A stretch of 64,000 bases of DNA from Agrostemma githago (lineage: Eukaryota; Streptophyta; Magnoliopsida; Caryophyllales; Caryophyllaceae), in contig OY288245.1 of NCBI GenBank assembly GCA_958450325.1, positions 66,141,441-66,205,440 on the forward strand, in the 5' to 3' direction. Positions 32,951 to 43,463 of this stretch are shown one piece after another. Position 1 is the first letter of the stretch. The number at the start of each line of letters is the position of its first letter. The position numbers were made by a program, and so were the translations under genes. The notes beneath the pieces are model-generated. The model worked only from the letters and a program-made list of their open reading frames with translations. It was not told where the DNA came from and made no database searches.

Positions 32951-35308
32951 ATGTCTCGTGCTCGTGTTCTCATATTCGGTCCGTCGTCTGAGAGGCCGGA
33001 GGGTAAGGGGGAGGGTAGAGCTGACCTAGCTTCCTCTTCCGGGGTTAGGCCCGGTGGAGAGGACCACTTTGAGGGGGAAGAGAATGCCAACTCCCCCGAA
33101 CCCGCTCCCATTGATGTCGTCGATTCTGACGACGAGGCACTGGAGGTGGACCCTTCCAGGATTGCCGGTCCTCTTGTTCCCAGGGAGAGAGGGAGGACAT
33201 ATTATTTAGACAAAAGCAAGTACCAGATCCCTTAGAGAACTTACCCAGAAGCTAAGAATCGCGACTTAATTTTAGAGAAAGACGTTGCTAGGGACATTGA
33301 GAGGTTTTATGACTTTGGGGAGGGGTACACCATTATAGTCCCAGGGGAGAAAGATACAGTATGCTGCCCCCCTGACGGCTGTGTGGCTGTCTATCATAAA
33401 AGCTTAGAATTCGGCCTGCGATTCCCCCTGCACCCCTTCCTGGAGGAGACCTTTAGGAGGATGAATGTGGTCATAGCCCAGTTGACCACTTTGGCAATTA
33501 GATCATTAATAGCCTACACCAGGACCTGCACCTTTCATGGTGAGGGGCCTTCCATCGACGCCCTGCGTTTCATGGTTGGGCTGCAGATGGTGTCTTCGTC
33601 AGGGGGAGATGGTTCCCTTGGATACTGGTCCCTTCTAAGGCAGAAGAAATACGCTTCAGTTTGGCCGCCCTTAAGCAGCCTGAAGGATTGGAAGAACAAT
33701 TTTTTGTACGTACACAGTGCTTCAGGGTGGCGGATTCCTAGGCACTTTAGGAATCACGTTCACACCCGCATGGAAACTCGTGAAGAGTACCATCCAGGCG
33801 TTGGGGGGAAAGCCCTGGAGGTAAAACTGAGCAAGAAAGAAGAGAAACTATTCGAGAAGTTCGAGGTTATTGTTGACAAGCCTAGCGCTAGTGGCCCTGC
33901 TTTCTGGCTCCCTCACGCGGAGCTCATAGCCACAAATGAATATCTGGCCCCAATGGGCCTGATCCCTGGCCTTGGAGAAGGTAGTTTAGGGGTTTCCACC
34001 GCCATGATTTTTCTGAGACTTTTATCTCTTTTTCTTGACCAATTACTCTTTCACCCTACAGGTTCCACTTCTCGCCTTTGGTCAAGAAAGCAGATAAGAA
34101 GGCTTGGTTTGACTGAAGAATTTGTTATTGTTTCGGAGCGTCCCTCTCTTCCTTCAACATTTAAGAGAGGGGAGAAGAGTCTGATGAAGTTCGTGAAGGG
34201 TCTCATTGCTAATCGAAGACTCCCCCTTCCTCCGCGTTTGCAGCTAGCAAAGCCGGCGGCCTCTCCATCTGGTGTCCAGGGTGGGGAGGCGGAGGTTACC
34301 TCAGAGGCCACCCCCTCCCCTGTCTGTAAGCAGGGTGATTCCCCTGCGGGGACCCATATCTCACAGGGTTCACGTCCTGCGGATTCCGAAGAGACTGGGG
34401 AGAGTGTTCCCTTGGAGTGCAGGAGGAAAAGAAACAGAGAACCTTCAGGGGATGCGCAGGTGGTTGACCTGGAGGCTGACGTTGAGACCCCCGAGGCCAA
34501 GCGCCCTGCCCGTGACATTCCAGGCACCCTCTTCTCGGAGGAGAATACGGAATTTCATTATACTGCAGGCGATAGCATTGACGTGTCGAGCCTGCTTTCA
34601 GACTCCGGTGCCGTTTTGGCAGATCGTCTCACCAAGTCTGTAACCTCTACTTCCAACCAGGTGATCCAATACATTCAGCGCACCTCTAAGGTGCTGCAGG
34701 CCTCTGCTGAGCTGGCGGCCCTCAGCCGCTTGAGCGATGAAGAGCTGGCTGTCTCTCCTGGGCCCCCCCTCCTGACCGTCTGGCTATGGTTGAAACTTGA
34801 AAGGGATGTCATCCTGATCAACAATTTGAAGGATAAACTGGCGAAGCAGGAGGGCTAGTTGGAGGAGGCGAAGGGCCAGGCAAATTAGTGGAAGTTTCAG
34901 GGGGAAAATGCTGTAAGGGAGGCGTCCAAGTTGGAGGCAGAATTAAAGGAGAACAGCCTGGCGATGGAGCGGGCTAAAAAATCCCTGGCTGAGATGGAGC
35001 ATGTTAAGAGGAAAGCGGCTGACTTGGAGGAGCGTCTGTCTCAAGCTGAATTAGACCTCAAGCAGGCCCAGGGTGAATGGCAAAAAGAGAAAGATGCTAT
35101 CTTGGAGGAGACTGAAGCTGCGGTGGACCTGAGTTTTCAGAGCGGAGCCAATTCCTCCCTGGAGCTCGTTATGGAGGTAATTAGGGAGATGTTCCCTGAT
35201 TTTGACGAGGATGCTTTCCGAAACCTCTACTCTGCCAAGAATGAAGCTCGGGCAACCAGACCGCCTGAGGAGGCTGCTGGTCCCAGCCAGGATGCTCCCC
35301 ACACTTAG
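32951..35308 (+). pseudogene. Antisense gene B of Tat element, putative gypsy-type transposon protein
   Basis: One reading frame of 786 codons including the final stop, opposite to gag-pol, interrupted by in-frame stops at 33233, 34856 and 34886. The N-terminus is acidic (DSDDEALEVDPSRI). The middle (LEFGLRFPLHPFLEETFRRM ... YWSLLRQKK ... WKNNFLYVHS) has the pattern of the plant 'putative gypsy type transposon' domain (PF04195 type). A proline/serine-rich linker follows, then a long coiled coil (LEAELKENSLAMERAKKSLA, ADLEERLSQAELDLKQ). A likely 81 bp intron lies at 33981-34061, and removing it keeps the frame. Its promoter is at 32588-32747. Function unknown; the stops suggest this copy is dead. 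Confidence 0.65.
33981..34061 (+). other. Likely coding intron in antisense gene B
   Basis: GAGAAG|GTAGTTTAGG to TTTCACCCTACAG|GTTCC, T-rich, 81 bp (27 codons), phase 1, with a branch-like TTGACC. Splicing joins GLGEG to STSRLWSRKQ. Because the length is a multiple of three, the unspliced frame is also open. Confidence 0.6.
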
Positions 35309-35498
35309 GCTTTTTTCAATGAGAATTCTAACTTTTGCGCCGAGCCTTGACATGGTCGGCTGCCCTGTAATATTTTGGTTTCGTTGCTCTTTGGATTTTC
35401 ATTTTGGTGCTTCCTTGTTAAACAATTTTTATTTCTGCATGAATCTGCCATGAATATTTCTTCTTAATTTCTGTCTGCTTTTTCCTTTCTGAAGACAT

Positions 35499-36085
35499 GG
35501 GCTGCCTCCTGCCTGCCCAGAGGCAGGGAAGGGGGTCTACGTTTTTTATACAAGGTTGGGGGGATTGCCCCCAGTCTTTTTTCATTTTTGGCGTGCGAAG
35601 CCTGGCCTGACCCTGGCTTCTGGTAGAAGTCCAGGGGGCCTGCCCCCTGCCTGCCCAGAGGCAGGGTGGGGGGTCTGCGTTTTTATACAAGGTTGGAGGG
35701 ATTGCCCTCAGTCCTTGTTCATTTTTGGCGTGCGAAGCCTGGCTTGACCCTGGCTTCTGGTAGAAGTCCAGGGGGCCTGCTCCCTGCCCGCCCAGAGGCA
35801 GGGTAGGGGGTCTGCGTTTTTTATACAAGGTTGAGGGGATTGCCCCCAGTCCTTGTTCATTTTTGGCGTGAGAAGCCTAGCCTGACCCTGGCTTCTGGTA
35901 GAAGTCCAGGGAGCCTGCCCCCTGCCTGCCCAGAGGCAGGGTGGGGGGGTCTGTGTTTTTTATACAAGGTTGGGGGGATTGCCCCCAGTCCTTGTTCGTT
36001 CGGCGCGTGGGCCTGGCCTGACCCTGGCTTCTGGTCGAAGTCCAGGGGGCCTGCCCCCTGCCTGCCCAGAGGTAGGTAGAGGGAC
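35499..36085. repeat. Tandem repeat, ~138 bp unit, about four copies
   Basis: Units restart at CCTGCCTGCCCAGAGGCAGG near 35510, 35648, 35786 (CCCGCCC variant), 35924 and 36060 (partial). Each carries GGGGGATTGCCCCCAGTC and TGACCCTGGCTTCTGGTAGA. It lies in the untranslated stretch beyond pol. Tat elements are known for fast-changing tandem repeats here. Confidence 0.9.
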
Positions 36086-36321
36086 TTAGTTTTTTGTTGG
36101 GGGGTCCATTTTCTTTGGTTTTGGCAACAGGGGGGCCTCCCCCTATTGCCCCCTGCTCGTTTGTATGTGAAAGTGCAAGCTTAAGCAGGCAACGAGTATG
36201 GATTCGGAGTTTCTTTCATTTCTTTGCAAAAAAGGGTTAACATAAGCGTGGTCGGAGCCGTCGACATTCTATTCTGACCGTCCTCGCCAGTTTTCTGAAA
36301 ACGAAATTTACTTAAGACTTG
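36086..36321. other. Tat spacer between tandem repeat and pol end
   Basis: Contains AACAGGGGGGCCTCCCCC and other G/C runs; no ORF. Confidence 0.5.
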
Positions 36322-38628
36322 CTAGACATAGTATCTTTTTAGAGTATCGGCATTCCAGTGCGCGCCCAATTCTTGGCCTTCAAGGTTGGCGATTCTGTAT
36401 GTGCCTGGCCCCAAAATCCGGGTTACCTGATATGGGCCTTCCCAGTTGGCACTCAGCTTGCCATGCCCTCTTGACCTTCCTAGAGCCTGCGTTTTCCTCA
36501 CAACCAGGTCGCCTGTCTGGAAGCTTCTCTCATGTACTTTTTTATTGTACACTTTCCTCATCCACTGCTGGTAGGCGGTGATGTTAACACTAGCCTCCTC
36601 CCTTACTTCGCTGACCAGGTCTAGGGCTTCGGTCATTGCCACTTCATTTTCCGCCCTGTCATATTGCAGGGATCGTAGGGAGGGAATTCTTGCTTCAATG
36701 GGCAGTAAGGCCTCCGCCCCGTAGACCAGGCTAAAGGGGGTCTGACCCGTGGACTCTTTTCGAGTTGTCCTGATTGACCAGAGTATACTTGGTAGCTCGT
36801 CAGCCCACCTGCCTTTAAGGTCGTCTACCATCTTTTTGAGACCGTTCAGGATCTGTTTGTTGGCAGCCTCCGCCTGTCCATTGGTTTGAGGGTGGCAGAC
36901 GGCAGAGTAGGCAACTGCGACGCCGTGGCCTTCCAACCAGACCCTTAGAGGGTCATTATCAAATTGTCTTCCATGATCAAACACCAACATTTTTGGCAGG
37001 CCAAATCTGGTGATGATATTCCTCCATATCACCTTCCTGACTGCAGGCTCATTAATGTTTGGCACTGCTTCGGCCTCTACCCACTTGGTGAAGTAGTCGA
37101 TTGCTACGATCAAAAATTTTCTACCCCCGGTTGCTACTGCAAAGGGACCCAGTATGTCCATCCCCCACTGGGCGAAGGGGATGGGGGATAGGATCGGCCT
37201 GAGCTCATGTGCCGGGGCGTGGATGGATTGGGCGAAGAGCTGGCATTTTCTGCACTTCCGAGTCAAGTCTTTTGCGTCGGCCAGCAGGGTTGGCCAGTAA
37301 TATCCTGCCCTTAGGGCCTTGTGGGCCAATGACTTCCCTTCTATATGATGACCACATATCCCTGAATGGATGTCATCCAGGACCTCTGCAGCCTGTCCTG
37401 CCCCCAGACACTTGAGCAGGGGTGATGAGAATGATTTCTTATATAAATCCTCCCCTATCAGTATGAACCACGCAGCTCTTGCTGGCATCTTCCTGTTTTG
37501 CATAGGGTCAGATGGTAAAACTCCGCATTTTTTGAATCGGATGATTGGGGTCATCCAATCCTCAAGTCCCGCTTCCTCGACAGCGCTGACTGGCTGGTAG
37601 GGGGTGGTGGATTTTTCCTGGATGACGTCCACCCAAACTGACCTTCGTATGTCTTGCAGGCTGGAGCTAGCTAGTTTTGACAGGGCATCCGCCCGGTTGT
37701 TCTGGGATCGGGGGATCTGCCTGACTTCATACGACTTTAGGCCCGACAACTCTCGCTTCACCTTCTCCAGGTACGCGGCCATTGCCTGGTCCCTGGCTTC
37801 ATACTCTCCATTGATTTGGTTGGCGATGAGTTGGGAGTCTGTCGCCAGGACAATCCGCTCTGCTCCTGCAGCTTTGGCTATATTAACGCCTGCAAGTAGT
37901 GCTTTGTACTCGGCTTTATTGTTTGATGTTGGGAAAACAAATCTGAGTGCGTGCTCAAAGTCAGCCCCCTCCGGGCTGGTTAACATGACTCCGGCCCCTG
38001 CACCATTAGCCGTGGAAGACCCGTCGGTGTATACCACCCATTCACCGGCAGGCGGGCTGTCTTCCTCAGAATGGGAGCATTCTGCTAAGAAATCAGCCAG
38101 GGCCTGTGCTTTGATAGCTATTCTAGACTGGTATGTTATTCCTAGTCCACTCAGCTCGATGGCCCATTTTAACAGCCTCCCTGATTTTTCGAACTTCTCC
38201 AATACTTTCTCTAAAGGTTGGTCTGTCAGCACCACGACAGGGTGCGCGTCAAAGTATGGTCTTAATTTCCTGGCTGCTATGACAACCGCGTAGGCTGCTT
38301 TTTCGACCATTGGATAGTTCTTTTCTGCTGCCCCCAGGGCATGACTTACAAAGTATACAGGCTGTTGGGCGCCTGCTTCTTCCCTTAAGATAACTGCGCT
38401 TACCGTCGCATTAGTTACAACAATGTAGAGGAAGAGTCTTTCCCCTGGCACTGGCCTCGCCAGGGTGGGAAGTTTCTTCAAATGTTCTTTCAACTGTTCG
38501 AAGGCCTCTTTTTGCTCATCCTCCCATTTAAACTGCTTGTTGCCCCTCAATACCTTGAAGAATGGGGTCGATTTGTCTGCTGACCTGGCAATGAAGCGTG
38601 CCAGAGCAGCCATTCTACCTGTCAAACG
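36322..38628 (-). pseudogene. Tat pol, RNase H - RNase H - integrase part
   Basis: 767 residues continuing the pol frame after a nonsense codon. First a degenerate gypsy RNase H (LYIVVTNATVSAVI, where the family usually has an acidic residue; then FVSHALGAAEKNYPMVEK). Next a second, archaeal-type RNase H (WVVYTDGSSTANGAGAGV, NNKAEYKALL, LATDSQLIANQI, NRADALSKLAS). Then integrase: HHCC zinc finger (H..CGHH..CRKCQLF), core with WGMDILGPF, VFDHGRQFDND (usual N replaced by H) and HPQTNGQAEAANK, and the C-terminal tail GPYQVTRILGPGTYRI. Two RNase H domains mark the Tat lineage. This segment alone would lack RT. Confidence 0.9.
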
Positions 38629-40245
38629 TTAGATGTCCCTTATAGTTCTGGGCTCAGGAAGATCTAGGACAGCTTGAACCTTCTTAGGGTTGGCGTCTAT
38701 CCCTCGGGAGCTGACTAGAAACCCTAAGAATTTACCAGAGCGAACTCCGAACGTGCACTTCTTTGGATTAAGCTTCATCTTGTAGGCGCACAGGGATGAG
38801 AAAGTCTCCTGCAGATCTAACAGGTGTTCATTGTCTCCCTTGCTTTTCACAATAGCGTCGTCGACATAAGCTTCTAGATTTCTCCCTTTCTGTTTTTCAA
38901 AGACTTTGTCGACTAGCCTCTGGTAGGTGGCGCCTGCGTTCTTCAGTCCGAATGACATCATTTTATACATATAAGTGCCGGAGCTGGTGATGAAGGCACA
39001 CTTAACCCTGTCGGGCTGCCAAAGATATACCTGATGGTACCCCGAAAAAGCATCCAGAAAACTCAGCATAGAGTACCCACTAGTGGCGTCTACTAGCTGG
39101 TCTATTCTCGGAAGGGGGTAGCAGTCTTTTGGGCAGGCTTTGTTCAGGTTTGTGAAGTCCACGCACATCTTCCATGCACCTGACGACTTCTTAACCATTA
39201 CGACATTCGCCAACCATTCAGGGTAGTCGCAGACTTCTATGAAGTCTGCCTTCAAAAGTTTCTCTATTTCTTCTCTAATTGCCACGTCCTTCTCTGCGGA
39301 CATATTTCGCTTTTTCTGCTTTACAGGGCGGGCGTCCGCGCTCACGTTCAGCCTGTGAACGATATGTGCTGGATCGACCCCCGACATTTCGTCTGCCGAG
39401 TAAGCGAATACATCCTTGTTATCCCTTAGTACTTTGATCAGTTCAGCCTGATAGGACTCTTCCAGGTCAGCCCCTATGAGGACCTGCCTTCCTGGCTCCA
39501 GGTCCACCAGCATGCTCTCCCCCCCAGGTTCCAGGTGGTTGGATACCTGATGACCGACTGTGATCTCACCTTCCCTGCTAGGGGAACTGTCAGCTCTCCT
39601 TTTTCCTTTCCTTTCGCTTTCGTGGGTCTGCAGGGCCACGGAGTAGCATTGCCTAGCCGACTCCTGGTCTCCGTGCACTTTCCCTTCCATGCCAAAATCC
39701 GTCACATAGGCTATGGTGAGCGCCCTGATTGATACGGCTGCTTCAATCTCATCCAGGGTGGCCCTGCCTATCAGGGCATTGTACGCAGACCTTGCATCTA
39801 CCACAACAAACGATGTCTTGATATTTCTGGCAGAGGTCCCCTCCCCGAATGTCACAGGAAGGTCTATAATTCCCATTGGCAGTATGCCTGCCCCGCTGAA
39901 CCCATACAATGATCCAGGGGCAGGTCTCAGGTGCCTTTTTTCCAGACCCATTTTCTCGAAGGCATCCTTGTATAGCAGGTTCGTGTACGCGCCGGTATCC
40001 ACCATGCACCTTCGCACGATGTGGTTACTGATCTCCAGGGACAGTACCAAGGGGTTGCTATGGGGATACACCACTCGCTCTGCATCCTCAGGGGTGATGC
40101 TCAGCGTCATACCCCTCGGGCTTCCTGCCCTTTCGGCGTAGCAGATTTGGTTCTTTAACTCACGAATCTGCCTCTTCTGGCCTCTTCTGCTGGTTTGGCC
40201 CTCTGCATCCCCTGATATCACATAGATTATCAGGCAGTTCTGCAC
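38629..40245 (-). pseudogene. Tat pol, protease - reverse transcriptase part
   Basis: Aspartic protease with MVDTGAYTNLLY and ALIGRATLDE (residues ~110-170). RT follows from about residue 290 with VVMVKKSSGAWKMCVDFTNL, LSFLDAFSGYHQV and the catalytic YVDD (EAYVDDAIVKS), ending at RTIRDI. A TAA at 38629-38631 stands where related elements have a glutamine codon just before the RNase H connection; the frame then continues to 36322. The frame is also open upstream of 40245 through a zinc-knuckle-like segment (CLDHTTEECRHLKDE, about 40330-40390), so gag and pol were probably one ORF. Confidence 0.9.
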
Positions 40246-42753
40246 CGATCCTTCAGGTTTTTCCGGTGTTTCCTTCTGAGTTTTATTCCTTGCTGCGTAG
40301 TTGGCCAGCCAGCCATTCCTGATTAGTTTCTCGATTTCATCCTTCAGGTGGCGACACTCCTCGGTGGTGTGGTCTAAGCAATCATGGAATATACAAAACT
40401 TCTTGGGGTCCCCCTTCGGGCTGCGTGGTTTGCTCGGACGGTTCCACTTGGCAGTCTCCTTCTCTAGTTCGAAAATCTCTGCCCTGGACTTGTTGAGGGC
40501 GGTATAGCTATCGAACCTAGGCTGGTAAACTGTGCGCTCTTTCTTGGGGGTATCCCCTTCCTCGACTCTATGCTTCCCTGCCTCATTCCTGCTGCGTCCA
40601 CCCTGCGGTCCCCCTGCTGCCTGGTAGGGCCTACGGGGGTATCCGGCAGGCTGTGGAACTCTTCCTGCAGCATAAAGCCTTCTGCGATTTTCCTGGCCTT
40701 GGCCAGAGTTTCTGGCTGGGCCCTGATCATCTGGTTTTTCATCTCTCCGGGGAGCAGGGAGTTAGTTAGTGCGTACGTTCCTGTCGCATCGTCTATCTCT
40801 TTGACTTGTTGGAAGGACAAGTCAAACCTCTTTAGGTACTCCCTGACAGTCTCGCCCTTCCTCTTAGGTCGAACCAAGTAAGACGACGCCTCTTGTTTCC
40901 AGCATATTGATCTAGGAAGGCCTCTGCCAATTCGATGAAAAAACTGATGGACCCCTGCGGCAAGTCTCTAAACCAACCCTGGGCCAGGCCGACCAGGGTG
41001 GTTGGAAATAGGGGTGAGCAAAAATATACAATACGGTTTTATTATACGTATACGATACGGTATACGCTTTCAATTATACGAATTTCCGGATATCCGATAC
41101 GAATAACCGGATATACGATACGGTTTTCCTTAAAACCGTAGCGAATACGTATCGGGGAAAATTGAAACCGGATATCCGATTTCCGATCCGGTTTTTTAAA
41201 AACAATAAAAATTATAATCCTAATATTAATTATACAATAAATAATTCAAAACTCATCAATTATTTTCAAAGGTAAAAAACAAAATTATTACTAAATTTAT
41301 GATATTATGTAATGAAACGTAATATTTTGTTAGAATAATGGTACCGTAAGACATATATTCCATTTTTTGATGTTTTTTTATGCATTTTTTTTATATCAAT
41401 TTATATAAAACGTAACGTTGCTTAAAAATCAATTAATTACTCTTACTTATAAATGAAAAAATTGTTTTAAAAAAAAAGAAAAATATAAAACCGGATACCG
41501 GATATCCGAAAACTGGATATCCGGGAAAAACCGATCGGATACGGATCGGAAAAATTTTAGTTTTTAAAACTGGATATCCGATACGGTTTACAAAACCGGA
41601 TCGGATATCCGGTTTTGCTCACCCCTAGTTGGAAAGATCTTGCACCAGACTGCGTCGTCGGCATCATACATGCCCATATGACTCTCGTACGCAGCTAAAT
41701 GGTCCTCCGGGTCAGTCGTGCCGTCGAATTTTACAGAGGGCATCTTAATTTTGGGGATTGGGTACCCCTGCACCTCTGGATGAAGAGGGGTTTTTGTAGG
41801 CCTTCTTGCCACCTTCGACCTGCTCCCCGTGGAGTGGTAACCGTGATCCCTCCCTCTGTCGGGGGTCGGTTTCCGACTACCAGGGGAACGGTGTCGGGGC
41901 GGTTGCCTGCTGATCGCCTCGTCGTCTCATCTGTCAGGGGAGTGGTGTCGTGGGCGCTTCTTCTGAGCTGGCTCAAGATTGTCTCCCTGACGATGCTTCG
42001 ACCCAACGGGCTGTCCATGGTTAAGCCTTGACTGTAGGCCTCTGGACAGGCCCGGGGCTGCTTACGAGTCTCCCACCGGCGTCAGCCTGGAGAAGACGTC
42101 GCCCTGTCTCTTCCCTAGGCGTTTGGACACAGGCTCTCTGTGCCTCATCCGGTTTTGAAGGTCTTGGGATAAACCCCTTTTCTCGCGAGCAGCGGTGGAC
42201 TCTATTGTGTGTATGGAGAATGCCTGCTCAGCAGGTGGTTCCTGGTTGCCTGCTGTAATGCGTCTCTGCGCCTGAGCATACACCTGTGCTGTTTTCTTCG
42301 CCTTCCGTTGGATTTTCCTGGCGGCGGTTCGCTTTGAGCCTCCAGCTCCCTCCCCACTTTCGAAGTGGAGCTGCCTGGGGGTCGTGGCGACACTGCCTAC
42401 CAGATCCTCCGGAGTGAACTCCTGGTTAAGCATCGCTGAGAAGAAGGCCGTTGTCTGCGCCATCTGAGCGGGGGTGAGGTTGAGAGGCTGCCTCGAGTGT
42501 GCCCCCTGCCCAGCTGTGACAGCGACATCCTTACCAGGCGCTCCATGGAAGCTTGCCCGACCTACTCTTGGGATTGTGGCAGCGGGTGTCTTTTCTAAGA
42601 ACGGCATGCCGTACAGGGGGGCCGTCGGTGGAACTGTCGGGCCCGCCCCTGAACTGGCGTCAACGATTTCAGGCAATTTTTGATGTAATTGGCTAATTTT
42701 GTATTTGAGAATGGTTGATTTTGTGGGTAATTTCGTGGGTACAACCGCTTCTT
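40246..42753 (-). pseudogene. Tat gag, broken by frameshifts and a MITE
   Basis: Read on the minus strand. The N-terminal part (about 42700-42062) ends at a stop. The next piece is 42018-41731 (MDSPLGRSIVRETILSQLRR). The gag core begins KMPSVKFDGTTDPEDHLAAY at about 41740-41690, is cut by the MITE at 41009-41627, and resumes in KRKGETVREYLKRFDLSFQQ at 40870-40810. Another frame change near 40585 precedes the zinc-knuckle region. The DPEDHLAAY ... YLKRF order is that of gypsy gag (Retrotrans_gag). At least three frame changes plus the insertion make this copy inactive. Confidence 0.8.
41009..41627. mobile_element. hAT-type MITE inserted in Tat gag
   Basis: 619 bp with perfect 15 bp inverted ends TAGGGGTGAGCAAAA, flanked by the 8 bp duplication GTTGGAAA (41001-41008, 41628-41635), as for hAT elements. 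Both subterminal regions are crowded with GGATATCC / CCGATACG motifs; the centre is AT-rich and non-coding. Confidence 0.92.
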
Positions 42754-42770
42754 CCCCACAGACGGCGCCA
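42753..42770 (-). promoter_or_regulatory. Primer-binding site of Tat element
   Basis: TGGCGCCGTCTGTGGGGA on the minus strand, three bases (ATT) after the 5' LTR end. TGGCGCC is complementary to the 3' end of a tRNA; the exact tRNA was not determined. Confidence 0.8.
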
Positions 42771-42773
42771 AAT

Positions 42774-43458
42774 TGTTCCGGTATCGGAATCAATTAACCC
42801 GACTGCGAATTCGGGTTCTTATTATTTGAATATTGCTTGATTGATTTCACGATTCTCTCCTTCTTCTTACTCCACGGGTCGGACTTTTCCCGGCGGATCG
42901 AGCCTGCTCCCTGCACAATGAACACACAGGGCCTCGGAGGTTGTCCGAGGAAACCCTCTCCGATGCCTAAGTCAGTCCGTGAATGCCTTGAAGAACCTAG
43001 TTCGTGAGGAGCTAGGTGGCGTTTTTTAGAGTAAGAGTCTAGAGAGAGAAAATCCAACCCTTGAAAAGTTGGAGGAAAAGGGGTATTTATACCTTCCCTC
43101 AAGAGAGAGGGAAGAGAGGGAAAAAGAGCAGGAGAATGGGTGGATGGTAAAGCGACACGTCGATCCATTTTGTCCACCCATTCTCCCTTACCTTAGGCGA
43201 AATGACGGAGGGGTACCTGGTAGCCCCTGCCCTGCCTGGGGGAGAAGTCCCCTGAAGACAGGCGGGTAGGGGGTCTTGAAGCCCTGCTCGGTGGGCCGCA
43301 TCGCCCTGCTGGGCAGGCGATTGCCTGAAGCTACCCCTTGGGGGTTCCTTGGTGATCTATCCTGACAGCCTGCTGGGCAGGCTCCTCTGGTTTCTCGGGT
43401 CGGGTCGCCTTGGGGCCTGCCAGGCAGGCGACCCAGCTCAGGCTTCCGACCCCCATCA
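42774..43458 (-). repeat. 5' LTR of Tat element
   Basis: 685 bp, same length as the 3' LTR. The inverted repeat here is GGAGAATGGGTGGA (43131-43144) / TCCACCCATTCTCC (43173-43186); both arms changed together relative to the other LTR. Confidence 0.92.
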
Positions 43459-43463
43459 AAGGT
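43459..43463. repeat. Tat target-site duplication AAGGT, right
   Basis: Twin of 30798-30802. The uninterrupted LTR reads AAAGGTGTTAGGGG at 52114-52127, confirming the insertion point. Confidence 0.92.

Larger units (their letters stand above)
30803..43458 (-). mobile_element. Tat-lineage Ty3/gypsy retrotransposon (complete, inactive)
   Basis: 12656 bp inserted into the Athila 3' LTR, with AAGGT duplicated at 30798-30802 and 43459-43463. Two 685 bp LTRs (TGATGGGGGTCGG ... CCGGAACA on the minus strand) differ at about 18 sites by my count, roughly 2.6%. On the minus strand: gag, protease-RT, two RNase H domains and integrase. Between pol and the 3' LTR are a tandem repeat and two genes on the opposite strand. 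The double RNase H and antisense genes are hallmarks of the Tat lineage. Confidence 0.92.

Noticed and set aside
37604..38293. 229-codon plus-strand open frame
   Set aside because: Shadow of Tat pol on the opposite strand; no independent features.
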